Assembly: GCA_036244855.1 (NCBI GenBank)
Contig: BQKZ01000362.1
Location: 30,827-94,826 of the forward strand
Source of the DNA: Temnopleurus reevesii
Taxonomy: Eukaryota > Echinodermata > Echinoidea > Temnopleuroida > Temnopleuridae
Direction of reading: 5' to 3'
DNA: 64,000 bases
In this document: positions 39,851-51,224 of the stretch, in pieces
Layout: every line of letters begins with the position of its first letter
Position numbering within the stretch: position 1 is the stretch's first letter
The notes under the pieces: generated by a model
The model's database searches: none
The model's input: the letters and a program-made list of their open reading frames with translations, nothing else
What the model was told of the DNA's origin: nothing
Program-made: the position numbers and the translations under genes

Positions 39851-40805
39851 AATGCATTGCACATCCCTTCAAAAATACATTGCTCATGAAATGAAAAATT
39901 TAATTTTTTTCTGCCATAAAGATATCAATGGTGAAATATTTCCCAATGATGTTAAGCAAAAAGAGAAACATTCTTATTTCTGGCAATGTCACAACTACTT
40001 TCACTCACATTTATTTTGCTGTTTTATTTTGAGTATTTTCGAAGAACTCTGATATTCTTAACCCCAAACTTTATTGGCAGTCTTGCTAAATATCAATTGT
40101 AAGGTAATAACATTGAAAAAGTAGTTTGTTCATGAAACATATATGCAGACATTCTGACTTAGTACAACCCTGCTAAACAGATAAATAAACCTAGAAGAAG
40201 TGCAACGGCCATTAATAAAGTGAGCTGCTCTCCACCAAATATGAACACAAGATGGCAGTATGCACTACTTTTTCAGGATAACATAAAGTAAAATTTATAC
40301 TGATGAGCCCACATGACACATCAGATATTTGCATCTTGCCTGATTACAAAGATGTGACAGTGAATCTATGATTGAAACAATTCAATGTTTAAATACAAAC
40401 TCCATATAAATACAACAACAAGGAAAAGTTGGATATCATATGAAGATATTTGCCTGAGTTTCAAACGATCGTCTTCTCGACATGATTTAGAGAGCCCTAA
40501 GGTGGAAAATCTAGTTTCTTTAACTTTCTTTCTGGTACAGCCAATTAACTTTGCAAACACTTGCTAATCAAATTTTCTGTCTCATATTTACCTATGGAAT
40601 CATCAAACTCTGCATTATTATTGGAGCACATGTTACCACTTTAAAAGAGCAGAATAAGATATTTTTTGATCCCACTGTCCAGACTTTTCCAGATATTACA
40701 GGTAGGCAAACAATGCTGACTTGTACCAAATAGAAATAACATTGGTTTGTAGGCAAATTAATTAATTTCAATCTTCACTTTTATCTCATATATCTAACTT
40801 GGTTT

Positions 40806-41951
40806 TTATATCGTGGTTACTACAATGTCTTGCCTGACATTCAGAGAATTTGCTTCTTGGTGACAGAGAGCGAGCATATCCTGAAGATTACCCATCACAC
40901 ACGGCAACATAGTCTTGCGTACATTATCGTTCTCCATTAGCATCACGATCTCATTTAGTAGTGCTTGTAGTCTGTTCCTGTAATCTGATCGACTCTCACA
41001 AAGGGGGTTAGGTAGAGGCTCGGAGAACAGTATATCTTGGGTTATACTACTACTCTCTGAATCAATTTGTACATTTTGCAAAGGTGCACCTTGTTCCTCT
41101 GAAGCTTGAGAATGAATATGTTCTTCATTGCTGACATCACTATGACAAGTGTTTGCTATGTGGAGGACCTCGACAACAACATTCAAATCAGTCTGTGTGG
41201 GAGGCTGCATTTGTTCATTTGCTTTTGCTTTGAGACGTCTCTGGATGGCGCGAATCTGAGCTTTATTGACATGTTTCAATCGATTACCATGAATGTTTGG
41301 TGTATGTGGAAACCCAGAATGTTGGTTCTGAAGCTCATGGTAGATTTGATTGATTGTGACACCAGATTGTAGCTTCAATTTGATGTCGTTCCGGACAGAA
41401 TCTGGAATCGGATGGTGGACTGTATCTCCAGGTGTGATAGGATGTGAATGGTTCTTGTAATATGAAACCTTCACATGTCCAGTCTTCTTATACTGTCTGA
41501 CCAACATCCTAGCTGGACACACAAGATCTGTTTTAACAACACCTCTTCGAAGCTTCCTGTTCGTCTTTCTACACGGTTCCTTCTTCGATGAATGGCTCCG
41601 AGAACTACCATCTCTTTGACAAATGAAATGCTGATGTGTGACAGAGAGATGATCTAGAGCTCCTCTTTGTTTTGTAAAACAAACACAGTTCTCTGATTCT
41701 TCTTCCAACTTCCACATTAGAAATGCTTCCATTGAAGGAAAACTCAGCTCAGATTTCTCAGTGCTCTTACCATGAGCAAGCTCAAGATGATGCAAGAGTT
41801 TAGTTTGATGATAAAACTTTGCAGGACAACCAGGAATGATGCATGGTGTCCTTTGTCTTGATGTTTCTTTGTGGATGGATCTCTTGTGGCGATTAAGGTT
41901 TGTTCGGAAGCTAAATCTAGCCTTGCAGACGGAGCATTCAAATCCTTTCTC
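40806..41951 (-). CDS. C2H2 zinc-finger protein, terminal exon
   Basis: On the - strand an acceptor (TCATTTCAG) precedes 41,951, and the frame stays open for 381 codons to a stop at 40,806-40,808. The first residues hold two C2H2 fingers: FECSVCKARFSFRTNLNRH with C-x2-C..H-x4-H spacing, then PCIIPGCPAKF..HHLELAH. The middle (about residues 75-180) has Cys, His and basic clusters with LVCPARMLVRQYKKTGHVKV and a closing NHSHPI. That arrangement resembles the WRKY-GCM1-fold DNA-binding regions of CARF/FAR1-type proteins, some of which derive from transposases; this is an inference. The C-terminal half is acidic and polar with a helical end. There is no in-frame ATG at the left of the exon, so 5' exons must lie at higher coordinates; I did not find them. 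It is likely nuclear and DNA-binding. Confidence 0.7.
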   Translation of the reverse strand, partial: EKGFECSVCKARFSFRTNLNRHKRSIHKETSRQRTPCIIPGCPAKFYHQTKLLHHLELAHGKSTEKSELSFPSMEAFLMWKLEEESENCVCFTKQRGALDHLSVTHQHFICQRDGSSRSHSSKKEPCRKTNRKLRRGVVKTDLVCPARMLVRQYKKTGHVKVSYYKNHSHPITPGDTVHHPIPDSVRNDIKLKLQSGVTINQIYHELQNQHSGFPHTPNIHGNRLKHVNKAQIRAIQRRLKAKANEQMQPPTQTDLNVVVEVLHIANTCHSDVSNEEHIHSQASEEQGAPLQNVQIDSESSSITQDILFSEPLPNPLCESRSDYRNRLQALLNEIVMLMENDNVRKTMLPCVMGNLQDMLALCHQEANSLNVRQDIVVTTI

Positions 41952-43694
41952 CTGAAATGAAAAAAAATACAGAAATTATAAAGTAACCTCACATGGGAAA
42001 GACATTTTGTTATAATGGTTCTAATGATATACATTTTTACTTTTGACCCTAACTACATTGTTTGGGATCTCATTCATGTTCAAGAGGAGGGTCGGGTGGG
42101 GCTTCCTCCCTTCACATCTCGTTCATTAATCGCACTCTTTCCACGAAACATGTATACTACAATGCATTGTCAGACTGTTGAAAAATACATTCTTGATTTC
42201 CAATCAGTTAATTACGCTAATTAATGCATAAACTATTTTTTGTTCTAGATTATCTTACCTAATACAGATGATAAAATTGTAATTCATGGCATAAATATTC
42301 CTTGCATCATTCCAAATTTTCTTGAAAAGCAGGAGACTTGAAGGGAAAAAAATTAGTGAGTGGCAATATCAGAAATTCTTGTGGGTCAAAATTTCATGAA
42401 TTTGTCGAGCCTACCCTATATGTTCTGGGAATTAAACAATTCAGTATTTAAAGCAAAATGTTTGGTGCACTCACTTCTTGCTGGACCGATTTCTCCATTC
42501 TGTGATGCTTTTCTAAACTGCAGTTTGCCAAGCCCTCTGTAAATGCTCATCGGGGAGTTTCACTAGATTCCATGGAGGCAATGAGCTCTATTCCATACAT
42601 GTAGGGCATCAAAGATGCTCTGTATAGAGAGGATGAAATTATTTCAAAATATCTATTGGTGTGCAGGAGACAATTCCTTGAAACAAAATATATACATTTT
42701 ATCAGAATATCTAATGATGAAACACAGAGGAACAAATTTACCACCAGCTGCTCCCTCTCTCTAATGAGAGGTTTCAAGACGGGGTGGTGTTTCACCAAAG
42801 ATAAGAAAGACTTTAAGAATGACTTTAAGTTCGACTGGTATCAGATAATTGTGTGAACCATTACATGCAAGAAAGAGTACGGTATCAGTTGATCTTAAAT
42901 TCGTTCTTAAACTTAAAGTCTTGCTCATGGTGAAACACCACCCGGTTCATTAACTAATTAGTTGCGGTAATACTTTTTAACTCTTTCGCTACGGCGCGCC
43001 ACTCACATCAGCGCGATAAAATACTACAGATTGAACGGTTAGCCGCTGTCGCCGACTTGCTGACGTCACTGTAAACATAGAACTTATTACGGGGGTCCCC
43101 CACTGAAACTTTTAATCTGCATGGCCCCTGACCTTGTTTTCAGCCGGTGAGAGCGACTCTCCATCTGAACACAAAGTAAAAATTTACAATGCTTTCCCTA
43201 TATATTCCATATTTTACCCTAATTTCCTACACTTTATTCCGTACAGATAGAGGGAATGCACTTTGGTATCCAGCCAAAGTTTTACCCTAATTCCAAGCCT
43301 AACCCTAATCCTATTCCTAACCCGAATTTGGAAACTGCAAATGAAATTTTGTAACGAAGCCGAAAGAGTTAATAATTACTAAATTAGAAACCTCAGATGT
43401 TGTTGGGTTGTAAGAATTTATTTGCGGCTCGTTATCTTTATAATTATCATTATAATTTAGGTCATTAAATAATCCAGAATTACCTTGATTTCTACCCTCG
43501 GCATCCAGCTCCAATTGCAAGTCCTAAACTCAAGTCAAGTCGTGTAGGGGTCTGATCACCTGACACATCGTTTGTCAAGATCACGTGACAATTTGTACAA
43601 GTGCACGATTACGTACATCTGCATGCAGTCTCTACGAATTTCGTGATTATCAACTTGACTTGATTCTTATTCAGTAATACGATCAAATATCACG
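41952..43694. other. Intergenic region between zinc-finger exon and glyoxalase A
   Basis: The missing 5' exons of the - strand zinc-finger gene and the promoter of glyoxalase copy A should lie at least partly here, but I could not place either. A fold-back MITE occupies 42,780-42,944. A frame on the complement at 43,317-43,520 starts at TTG rather than ATG and looks spurious. Confidence 0.4.
42780..42944. mobile_element. Fold-back MITE, GGGTGGTGTTTCACCA ends
   Basis: The left end GGGTGGTGTTTCACCA at 42,782-42,797 is matched by TGGTGAAACACCACCC at 42,928-42,943. Inverted similarity continues inward (AAGACTTTAAG/CTTAAAGTCTT, GACTGGTATCAG/CGGTATCAGTTG) so that nearly the whole ~165 bp folds back. 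It is non-coding. Confidence 0.8.
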
Positions 43695-46600
43695 ATGTCA
43701 CAAGCTCCTAGTGGTCTACAAACTGAGGAAATAGCTGCATGCTGTTCACCACCTGATGAATCAACTCAGGTAAATATTAATAATGGTATACTTTGCGCGA
43801 AAAATTGCGATGTTATCATCTGCATTATAGTGCATAGCCATAGATTAGATGACAATCTTGAATTGATCGTGATCACCAATCGTGCGGCAGCCCGTACGGG
43901 GGCGTCCCCGCCTCGGGCCCGGGGGCTAGCTCAGGCCAGGGTAGTTCGATGCCATCTAATTTTCTGCACTAATTTGCTTATACTATAGTTACATAGGGCA
44001 GACCCGGAGAATAGCGACCAGATTGCGTCCGCGCGCCATGTAAAAATTGCAAACATCGGCGGCAGAAGTCCAAAATACACACAGGTAACTATCCACAAAA
44101 CAAGCCCAAAAGTAACGGCAAAAGCGAATTTTATTACATTTTATATACACAATAATGGTTTTAAATGTTATTTTCTTTACCCTTCTTCAATATTTCAAGA
44201 AATCTTTTGAAAATTTAATCCACTTTGGTGTTAAAAGTGTAAACTTGAGCCAACTTTACCAAATGTTTGTAGGTCGAATCTGGTGCAAAAAATCATCGCC
44301 GACGCACTACCGCACGCTTCCATAGGAATGTACACAAATTGAATACATCGGGCGCACCTGGTCGCTATTCTCCGGGTTTGCTGTTTCATAGCTTCAAACA
44401 TACTTGTTGTGTCTGTGTTTCATTTCTTTTACATTTTTTCTCTAAGACTTTACCCCCAGCTAGCAGAAGTAAGTTTGAAATTTGGTAATTGGATTGGCGC
44501 TACACGATGACGTTACACAGTGTCAGTACTACACTGTCTACAGTTACAAGAATACAACTTACATTAAAGGCTAACGTTAACAGTTAGATCATTGACCTTG
44601 CGGAAAGTCTATGGAGAATATGATGATCGCTAGAAATGATTAAATGAGATCTACTAAGACCAAGGAATTATTAGAGTAGAACTACTCTAAAATAATTCCT
44701 TGCTAAGACCTTTAAAATTCCTCAATACATGTATGTCGGAGGCCAAACGGAAGTTTTAAAGTATGATAGTCAACTTGTATGGTTGATGCCACTTAGCTTA
44801 AGTGCAAAATCAAGTTAAGGATGGAAAAGAGATCTGGAGATTAATACTTGCAAAAGGAGGAGAGGGAGGTATTGAAATATATTTATCTACCATTTTTGAT
44901 GATGATGATCAGTAGAATTTAGATTTAAAGCCATATCTCATTAATTCTGAATATTTTGTTTCCTTTTGTATGCAGAGAGTAGCTCTCTTTAATAGTTAGT
45001 TTATGTCATATTTTCTTCATCCCAATGATCTTTTAATTCAAGTCACATGTGTGGATTTTATGTTCTTTAATGTAAATCTTGAATACCCTTGACAAAAATT
45101 GCACTCTAATTTCATCACTGTTTTATTATGTTTCCATTCTCTTTTCAATTCTTCAGGGTTTAGTGATGCAGCAGACGATGTACAGGATTAAAGACCCTCG
45201 CAAGTCACTGGATTTTTACACCAGAGTACTGGGAATGAGGTGCAGTATTACTTAAAGGGAAACTTCACCTACACTGTAGACATTGATGCACTTTCAGTGG
45301 GTGAAGAAAATTTGAATTTTCAAATTTTTTTTAGTTAAACCCCTCAAATTTGCTCATGAGGAATGGCTATCACCTGCTTTGCAATATTTGGGAAAGATGA
45401 GCATAGTACAGCATTTATGCATTACACCGTTAAAAAAAAAACGTTTTCCTGTACAAATAATGCATCATATATATTGTTCATGTATCCGTGTTTACATAAA
45501 TTTGATTTGCATTTCAAAGTAATTTTTCATTTTTTTGCTGAATATCACAAATCATTTTTAACGACACACCCTGAATGCTGGATAGAAGTTACAAGTGTCT
45601 TAATGATTAATGCAGAAGGCCACAGGTTTGAATCCTAAATATACAGTTAAACCTCGTTATAAAGAGCATTGATAGAACGAGCTCTCGTTATAACAAGGTA
45701 ATTTTCCTGGTCCCATCTCTTTTTTTTTTTATTGTATTTTGACCCTGATATAACAAGGTTTCAATATAGAGAGGAAATTCCTCTGGTCTTGCCAACCTTG
45801 TTAAAACGAGGTTAGACTGTATATTAATTTCATGTAGAAAGATTGATCTACATTGTACTGTACTATTTATGTAAAATGGGACCTGGACCTGATTACATAA
45901 AGTTTGCAATTGACTTTGAAAAGGCAATTCTGATTCGTTACTAGTCGGTCTATTGAACAAAATACACATGCAAGAGTAAGAAGGATCTTGATCGGCCATT
46001 TTCATGAGCGATTAACCACAAACCCTGATGTTATTGGACCCTGGTCGAAAGTGGCCATATTGTATTAGAATGCATGTTGTTTGAGCATTCCTGGTAGAAT
46101 GGTCCCAAGATACAGGGTTTAGTGTGAAGTTTGTGTACAGTACATTGTATGCATCCATGCATACATGATTTCATTACAATAGGGGTATTATTATTTGATG
46201 ATTACTTTTGATTGATTTTTTTAATTAATTGTTGTTTCTACTACAATGTATACAAATTTACAAACCTGTAATTCTGTATTTTCTTCTGTGCTACAGGTTG
46301 CTGACAAAGATTGACATGCCAGCAATGCAATTCACTGTGTACTTCATGGGATATGCTAAGGAAGCTGACATACCTAAAGATGAGAGGGAGCGTATGCAAT
46401 GGACATTCATGCAGCCTGGATGCATAGAACTAACACAGTAAGAAAAACATATGTGAGGGGTTATTTGTTGAGGATGGGGGAGGAAGATAGATGGGGGTAG
46501 GCTCTTACTTTCACCATCCATAATCAAGATCTTATGACTTCATGGATAGCCATGTAGTATTTTGCTTTGTCATAATGGTGAAGTCATATTGAATAAAATT

Positions 46601-48677
46601 ATCTTCTGTGATTTTGTTCATGATACTTGTGAGAAGACATCTTTTTCTTAGGGTATAAGAAGATCTCGGATTGATATCACACCATTTGTCCAATTAGTAA
46701 ATCTGATGACATTTTCGCACTCTTTCTGTGTTTGCCCCAACCTCCTTGTCACCTTCACGTGGTGATGTGCACAAATGTGCTAGGGTCGAATAGTATCTTG
46801 ATTGAAAGAATATTAAACCATTTGTATTTAATAGCAACTACTGTTAATAAGGTATCAGTGGCCTTCAATTTCTTGTAAATTGTTTGATCTAAAGCAAATT
46901 TTAGCATTTATGTACACAATTATCTTAAGTCTGTATCTCTCTCTCTCTCTCTCTCTCTTTAAACAGCAATTATGGAACAGAGTCCGATGATAGTTTCCAA
47001 GGTTACCACAATGGCAACAAGGACCCAAGAGGATTTGGTGAGTAACCTTTTTTTGCTAGCATAAAACTATTGAGATTGGCAACAATTCATAGGAAAAACA
47101 TGGATATCAATGTTTCATGCTGAAAATGTAGAAAATAATCCTCAGGCATTATTTCTGATTAAGATGTATTCTAATCATAAATGTTTTCCTATATATGATT
47201 CATATTTCAAACATTTTTTTTTCTGTTGACAGGACATATAGGATTGTCTGTACCCGATGTATATGCTGCCTGTGAGCGGTTTGAGAAGCTAGGGGTTGAC
47301 TTCATCAAGAAACCTGAAGGAGGTGAGTTTAATTCCTAATAAGTACTGTTCTATGCTGCATTGATAGATGAGCTTGAAATTCATAAAAGATGTCATTTGA
47401 ATGAAAAGGGTATGAGTATCATTCAGAATTAGTTGGAGGTATGTAGAATTTGCACTGAAAGTCTCATTTATTTAGACAAAGTGCAAATGAAGAAATTGCA
47501 TTTGGGCATCTTCTATAGATTTATATTGCCAGTCAGAATTCTGTGCTACCTGTTTTCACTGTAAAGCTCAGAGCAATATATATGGTTCAACAACCTCACT
47601 ATGACCTCATTGTCCTCAGCTTTATAGTGGCAACAAGTTATCAAAATATGTTTAATTGCACTGTAGTCAAATTATACATTGCCTCATAGCCATGAATTAT
47701 TGCTTTATCACTGAAAATTCCTTTTAAAAATGGGCATATTGAGCAATATATGTTTACAGCATTAATAACGAAGAGTGATATTTGTTCAGCTCTTCGTGAG
47801 TCATCATTTATTATGCACACTCATGCTTATCACTTGCAAACATCACTTGAAATGTTGATAGAGAAACTCTGTTGGGTTGCAAAGACAGACTATTACAGCT
47901 TTGATTGCCTGACAATCAAGACTAGTCTTTTGGCTTGCTGAGCTTTGGAGCTTTTCAAAGACATTTAATTGTGTCACAAAGTTTACAAAGGAAATATGCA
48001 AGTCATTTGGAGGCAATTTATCACACAAAAGTATTCAGGTACTAAACGTAGAATCATGTAGACAAACAATGATTCCGCATCTTAATGGAACAGAGGTAGG
48101 ATTGACATTCGAGCTCTTATCAAGGACATTTATGGTCATCAAAATAAATGATTGTAAGGTATTTGAATTCACTCCTAACATTATTTTATTATAGACATAT
48201 ATTTCATAATTGAATGTGAAGACCTTACACAAAGAACTCTTTCTGGAGCCTGTAGCATAAATCAAGTTTGCGATTAATCGCATGGATATCGATTGTACGA
48301 TAGATTGTTTATGTTACCGGGCTCAGATCTCTAACATTGCATCACATTTTCGAATCAGACAGGGAGAAAGAAAAATATTCCCCAAGTTGTGAGTTTGGTT
48401 TTGTCTCCATTCATCTGACATTTGTTTCTATCTCAACGTTTCTTGAACTGGTCAGTTTGCATCGCTCAATACATCTTCCAACCTTCCCACTCTTTTCTTT
48501 GCTTGCTTCAATTCTGTTAATTTCTCACTGATTTTTATTTCTTTCCTGATTGTGCATTTTTTTTTTTTGTATTCCTCTTTTATTTCTTTAGGGAAAATGA
48601 AGGGATTAGCCTTTATTCAAGACCCGGATGGTTATTGGATTGAGATCCTTAGTGCCGCCAAACTAGCTACACTGTAG
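43695..48677 (+). CDS. GLO1: Glyoxalase I (lactoylglutathione lyase), copy A
   Basis: This gene has six exons: 43695-43769, 45157-45239, 46297-46437, 46967-47037, 47233-47322 and 48592-48677, all with GT/AG borders and consistent phases, giving 181 aa (human GLO1 is 184). Glyoxalase I converts the hemithioacetal of methylglyoxal and glutathione to S-lactoylglutathione in the cytosol, as a Zn-dependent dimer. Family signatures run throughout: [40 protein letters not shown], and [18 protein letters not shown]. The metal ligands are present at Q31, E97, H125 and E171 (human Q33, E99, H126, E172). The glutathione contacts are present at R35, N101, R121, K149 and K155 (human R37, N103, R122, K150, K156). 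It should be a normal active enzyme. Introns carry MITEs in intron 1, 2 and 5. The start is the first ATG of exon 1, matching the usual N-terminal length. Confidence 0.95.
44002..44377. mobile_element. MITE in intron 1 of glyoxalase A
   Basis: The ends ACCCGGAGAATAGCGACCAG (44,002-44,021) and CTGGTCGCTATTCTCCGGGT (44,358-44,377) are perfect 20-bp inverted repeats. The internal ~335 bp is non-coding. The superfamily is not determined. Confidence 0.85.
44654..44709. repeat. Small hairpin in intron 1 of glyoxalase A
   Basis: CTAAGACCAAGGAATTATTA and its inverted counterpart around TAATTCCTTGC pair across AGAGTAGAACTACTCT. The ~20-bp arms also carry a direct CTAAGACC repeat at both edges. It is a probable mini fold-back element. 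Confidence 0.65.
45644..45819. mobile_element. pogo/Tigger-like MITE in intron 2 of glyoxalase A
   Basis: The ends CAGTTAAACCTCGTTATAA and TTAAAACGAGGTTAGACTG are imperfect inverted repeats flanked by TA on both sides (45,642-45,643 and 45,820-45,821). CAGT...ACTG ends with an ACCTCGTTATAA motif and TA duplication are typical of pogo-group Tc1/mariner elements. It is 176 bp and non-coding. Confidence 0.8.
46934..46958. repeat. (TC)n microsatellite at the exon-4 acceptor of glyoxalase A
   Basis: About 12 TC repeats lie only a few bases upstream of the TTTAAACAG acceptor, so they form most of its polypyrimidine tract. Confidence 0.85.
48247..48324. mobile_element. Short MITE, GGCCCCGTAACATAAA family, in intron 5
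   Basis: The left end GAGCCTGTAGCATAAA and the right end TTTATGTTACCGGGCTC are inverted repeats. Inner TTTGCGATTAATCGCA matches the element at 49,288-49,413. It is diverged and only 78 bp. Confidence 0.65.
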
Positions 48678-48857
48678 TGAGAGAAATCAACCCCCATTTT
48701 CCTCGGGCTTCACCTGCTGTTTTCAAAATATATCATCTCGGAAGCTGCGGGTTTGGTAAACATTAGAATGATAGAACATTGGTATTGATCGTTATGTAAT
48801 AACTCATCATTAAGGTGATAGAATTTGGATATGGAGTGCAAATGGAATACCTAATCA

Positions 48858-48978
48858 TTTGGGGCATGTAACATAAAAGAGATTGTTGGGGCATGTAACA
48901 TAAAAGAGATTGCAACCAATTGCAAATCTTTAGTACATGGTTTCCCGTAGACTTGCAATTGATATCAATCATTCGGTA
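48858..48978. mobile_element. Decayed MITE, GGCCCCGTAACATAAA family
   Basis: GGGGCATGTAACATAAAAGA is present twice in tandem, 27 bp apart (48,862 and 48,889), followed by TTGCAAATCTTTAGTACATG and ACTTGCAATTGATATCAATC. Both downstream blocks match the 49,288-49,413 copy. The right terminal repeat is lost. Confidence 0.6.
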
Positions 48979-49287
48979 CCGTCCTAATCATCATGACATT
49001 AGAAACTGGAAATAGATTATTATGGAATACCTAATCATGAGAGATATCACATGGTTATTAATTGTGATGTAATACCTGCATCAAGATGATAGAACATAGA
49101 TATTCATGTGGAGAGGAACTGTTGTGTTATTTCCTCTAAAATGATTTTACAGGTAAATCTGTGAGAATGTTATCTGTAAGAAATATGTTAGTCTGTGTAT
49201 TTGAAGAAACTAATCTTTGATTCCATGTAACATTTGTTGTGGCTTTTAGTTTCATGGCGTAAAATACTGTGAGTGATGAATACAATC

Positions 49288-49413
49288 AGGGCCCCGTAAC
49301 ATAAAGCTTTGCGATCAATCGCAATCCTTAGTACATGATTTGCCATAGACTTGCGATTGATATCAATCGCTATCAGATTAGCAATTAATTGCAAACCTTT
49401 ATGTTACGGGGCG
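49288..49413. mobile_element. MITE, GGCCCCGTAACATAAA family, intact copy
   Basis: The ends GGGCCCCGTAACATAAAG and CTTTATGTTACGGGGCGC are inverted repeats. The interior contains two GCGATTGATATCAATCGC-like palindromic blocks. It is about 125 bp and is the best-preserved of three copies within 1.2 kb. Confidence 0.8.
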
Positions 49414-50402
49414 CACATCAAATTTGTGACAGAATGAATTTCAAATTTGATTGATGTAATACATGTTACATAATATAAAAAAGGGCCCAACATTACTATC
49501 ATGGTATACATGTAAGTACATGTACTTAATATTATATACACTGTCTTCCTAAACTTTATTCATTTTGTGATATATTAGGCTGATTAACACAAGTTACCTC
49601 AGAGAGTTAAAATGATTTTCATTGATTAGCAAGTGGAAAAGATTTGTAGACATACATATATCCACTAATTATTTTCTACCTCACCAACTATCTTGATAAT
49701 CTCCATTTCCTGCATTTTTTGCTCTAATGATCGTTTTATATTGCATTTAGTTATTGTGAAAATCATCCATAACTTGCAAGAAAGTCTAAAATGTCAACAT
49801 ATTGGACAATAACAATGCAAATTCTGATTGTTGATCGTTTTCTTCTTATAAATCACAAGCAATACAGAATTGTATACCACTCCTAATTTTAATGATGAAA
49901 ATGGCTACAGCTATTAAAGCAATAGTTGTCTCATTAATATAGCTTTATTTGTACAAAAAAAAATTGTGAATCATACGTGAGTGATTTTGTGAAAATCAAA
50001 TTTTCAATATTGTTAAGAATTTGTAAGAAGCAGTTTGCATTGGACATGTGATTTATTGGCTTAAAACAGCTGAATCTTTATCAAATATTATAAGTAGGGC
50101 ATTTTAGTTCATTTTATTTTTCTCTCCAAGAGAGTCACATTTGAAATTAGCAATGGTGTGTAGGAGTAAACCTGAAATATGTTTATCTTTACTTGTTCTC
50201 TCTCTTTTTTTAAATAATTTTTGTTATGTGCTTATGAAAATTTATTAAATCATGATTTTTGTGATTACATGTACTCGAGTCTTGAAACTTGGTGGGTTTT
50301 CTTTTCATTCAGAAGCGAATACAATGTTACAAGAAACTAATGGATACTCCTTTGCCAGAGAATAAGATAAAATAAGAGACAAATTCTGTCGTAGGTGGTT
50401 AA

Positions 50403-50532
50403 TGCCCCGGTCACATAGGGCCCCGGCAGCAACACGATTCACCCCGACTCATTGTTAATTCACAGTTAACTACCTCAGAACAAAGAGTCGGGGTGAATCG
50501 TGTCGATTCCGGGGTCCTATGTGACCGGGGCT
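50403..50532 (+). mobile_element. TTAA-flanked MITE, copy 1 (piggyBac-like)
   Basis: This 130-bp element is bounded by GCCCCGGTCACATAGG and CCTATGTGACCGGGGC, with arms of about 55 bp. TTAA occurs on both sides (50,399-50,402 and 50,533-50,536), the target duplication typical of piggyBac-type elements. The centre (TTCACAGTTAACTACCTCAG) is asymmetric and gives orientation. It is non-coding. Confidence 0.85.
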
Positions 50533-50539
50533 TTAACTA

Positions 50540-50790
50540 ATTGGAGGCGCCTTAGTGTAGTGGTTTTGACAGAGGGTGGTAGGTTCGCATCACACCCATG
50601 GCGTTAATTTTCTTCAGCAAGAAATTCATCCACATTTTGCTGCACTCAACCAAGGTTAGGTGAATGGGTACCTGGCAGGAATATGTATTTCTTGAAATGC
50701 CATGTGCGCGGGTGTACGTCGGGTCAAAGCCAGGGTAATAATAATGCAAAGCGGCTTGGGCACTTGTTATGATTATTATAAATATGATGT
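50540..50790 (+). mobile_element. tRNA-derived SINE, near full length
   Basis: The head GGCGCCTTAGTGTAGTGGTT contains an A-box-like TTAGTGTAGTGG. GGTAGGTTCGCATCAC follows at about the right distance for a B box (GGTTCGANTCC). The body includes CACTCAACCAAGGTTAGGTG, and the 3' end has AGCCAGGGTAATAATAATGC and an ATTATTATAA tail. It starts only a few bases after the TTAA of the adjacent MITE. Truncated relatives occur at 6.8, 10.1, 11.9, 16.6 and 26.7 kb. Confidence 0.8.
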
Positions 50791-50858
50791 AAGATGTAAA
50801 ATGATACAAGATTTCTGAGACAATCAGAAAGGGTCAAATGAGCACAAAAGAATGACCG

Positions 50859-50862
<4 letters not shown>

Positions 50863-50914
<52 letters not shown>

Positions 50915-50926
50915 GGGGTGGGGGAG
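50863..50926. repeat. (GA)n microsatellite
   Basis: About 27 GA repeats are followed by GGGAGAGAGGGGGTGGGGGAG. It is simple sequence only. Confidence 0.95.
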
Positions 50927-51224
50927 ACTGAGACACTTCATAAACCTAATTATTTATTAGACATTCATTTTATTTTTTTATGTTCATTCAAGTTTCTTTC
51001 ACTAAGTTGGTTTCTTTAAGTCAGTGCAACTGACCTGCTTTCCAAGAAAGCGTGACGCTAAAAAAATACACAGTCATGTTATTTTTTAACAGACCTTTCA
51101 GGATTTTACTACATTTGGAAATTGATGAAATATATTGCGTCATGCATGACTGCGTCACTATGTCTTTGATACGAGTTATTATGTCAAGATTATTTATATA
51201 GTTATTTATCATTTATTCATTCAT

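Noticed and set aside
39647..40052. Charged or Leu/Ser-rich frames on both strands
   Set aside because: Artefacts of the CT-rich minisatellite.
43317..43520. Minus-strand frame read as a possible first exon of the zinc-finger gene
   Set aside because: Its apparent start is TTG, not ATG, and the sequence is Asn/Tyr-rich chance translation.
43868..43960. GC-rich patch with an A-box-like TAGCTCAGGCCAGG and a TTCGATGCC, resembling a tRNA
   Set aside because: The two boxes are about 10 bp apart, far too close for a tRNA, and no cloverleaf forms.
45592..45640. GGTTTGAATCCT B-box-like site in glyoxalase A intron 2
   Set aside because: There is no convincing A box or cloverleaf; at most a relic of a tRNA-derived repeat.
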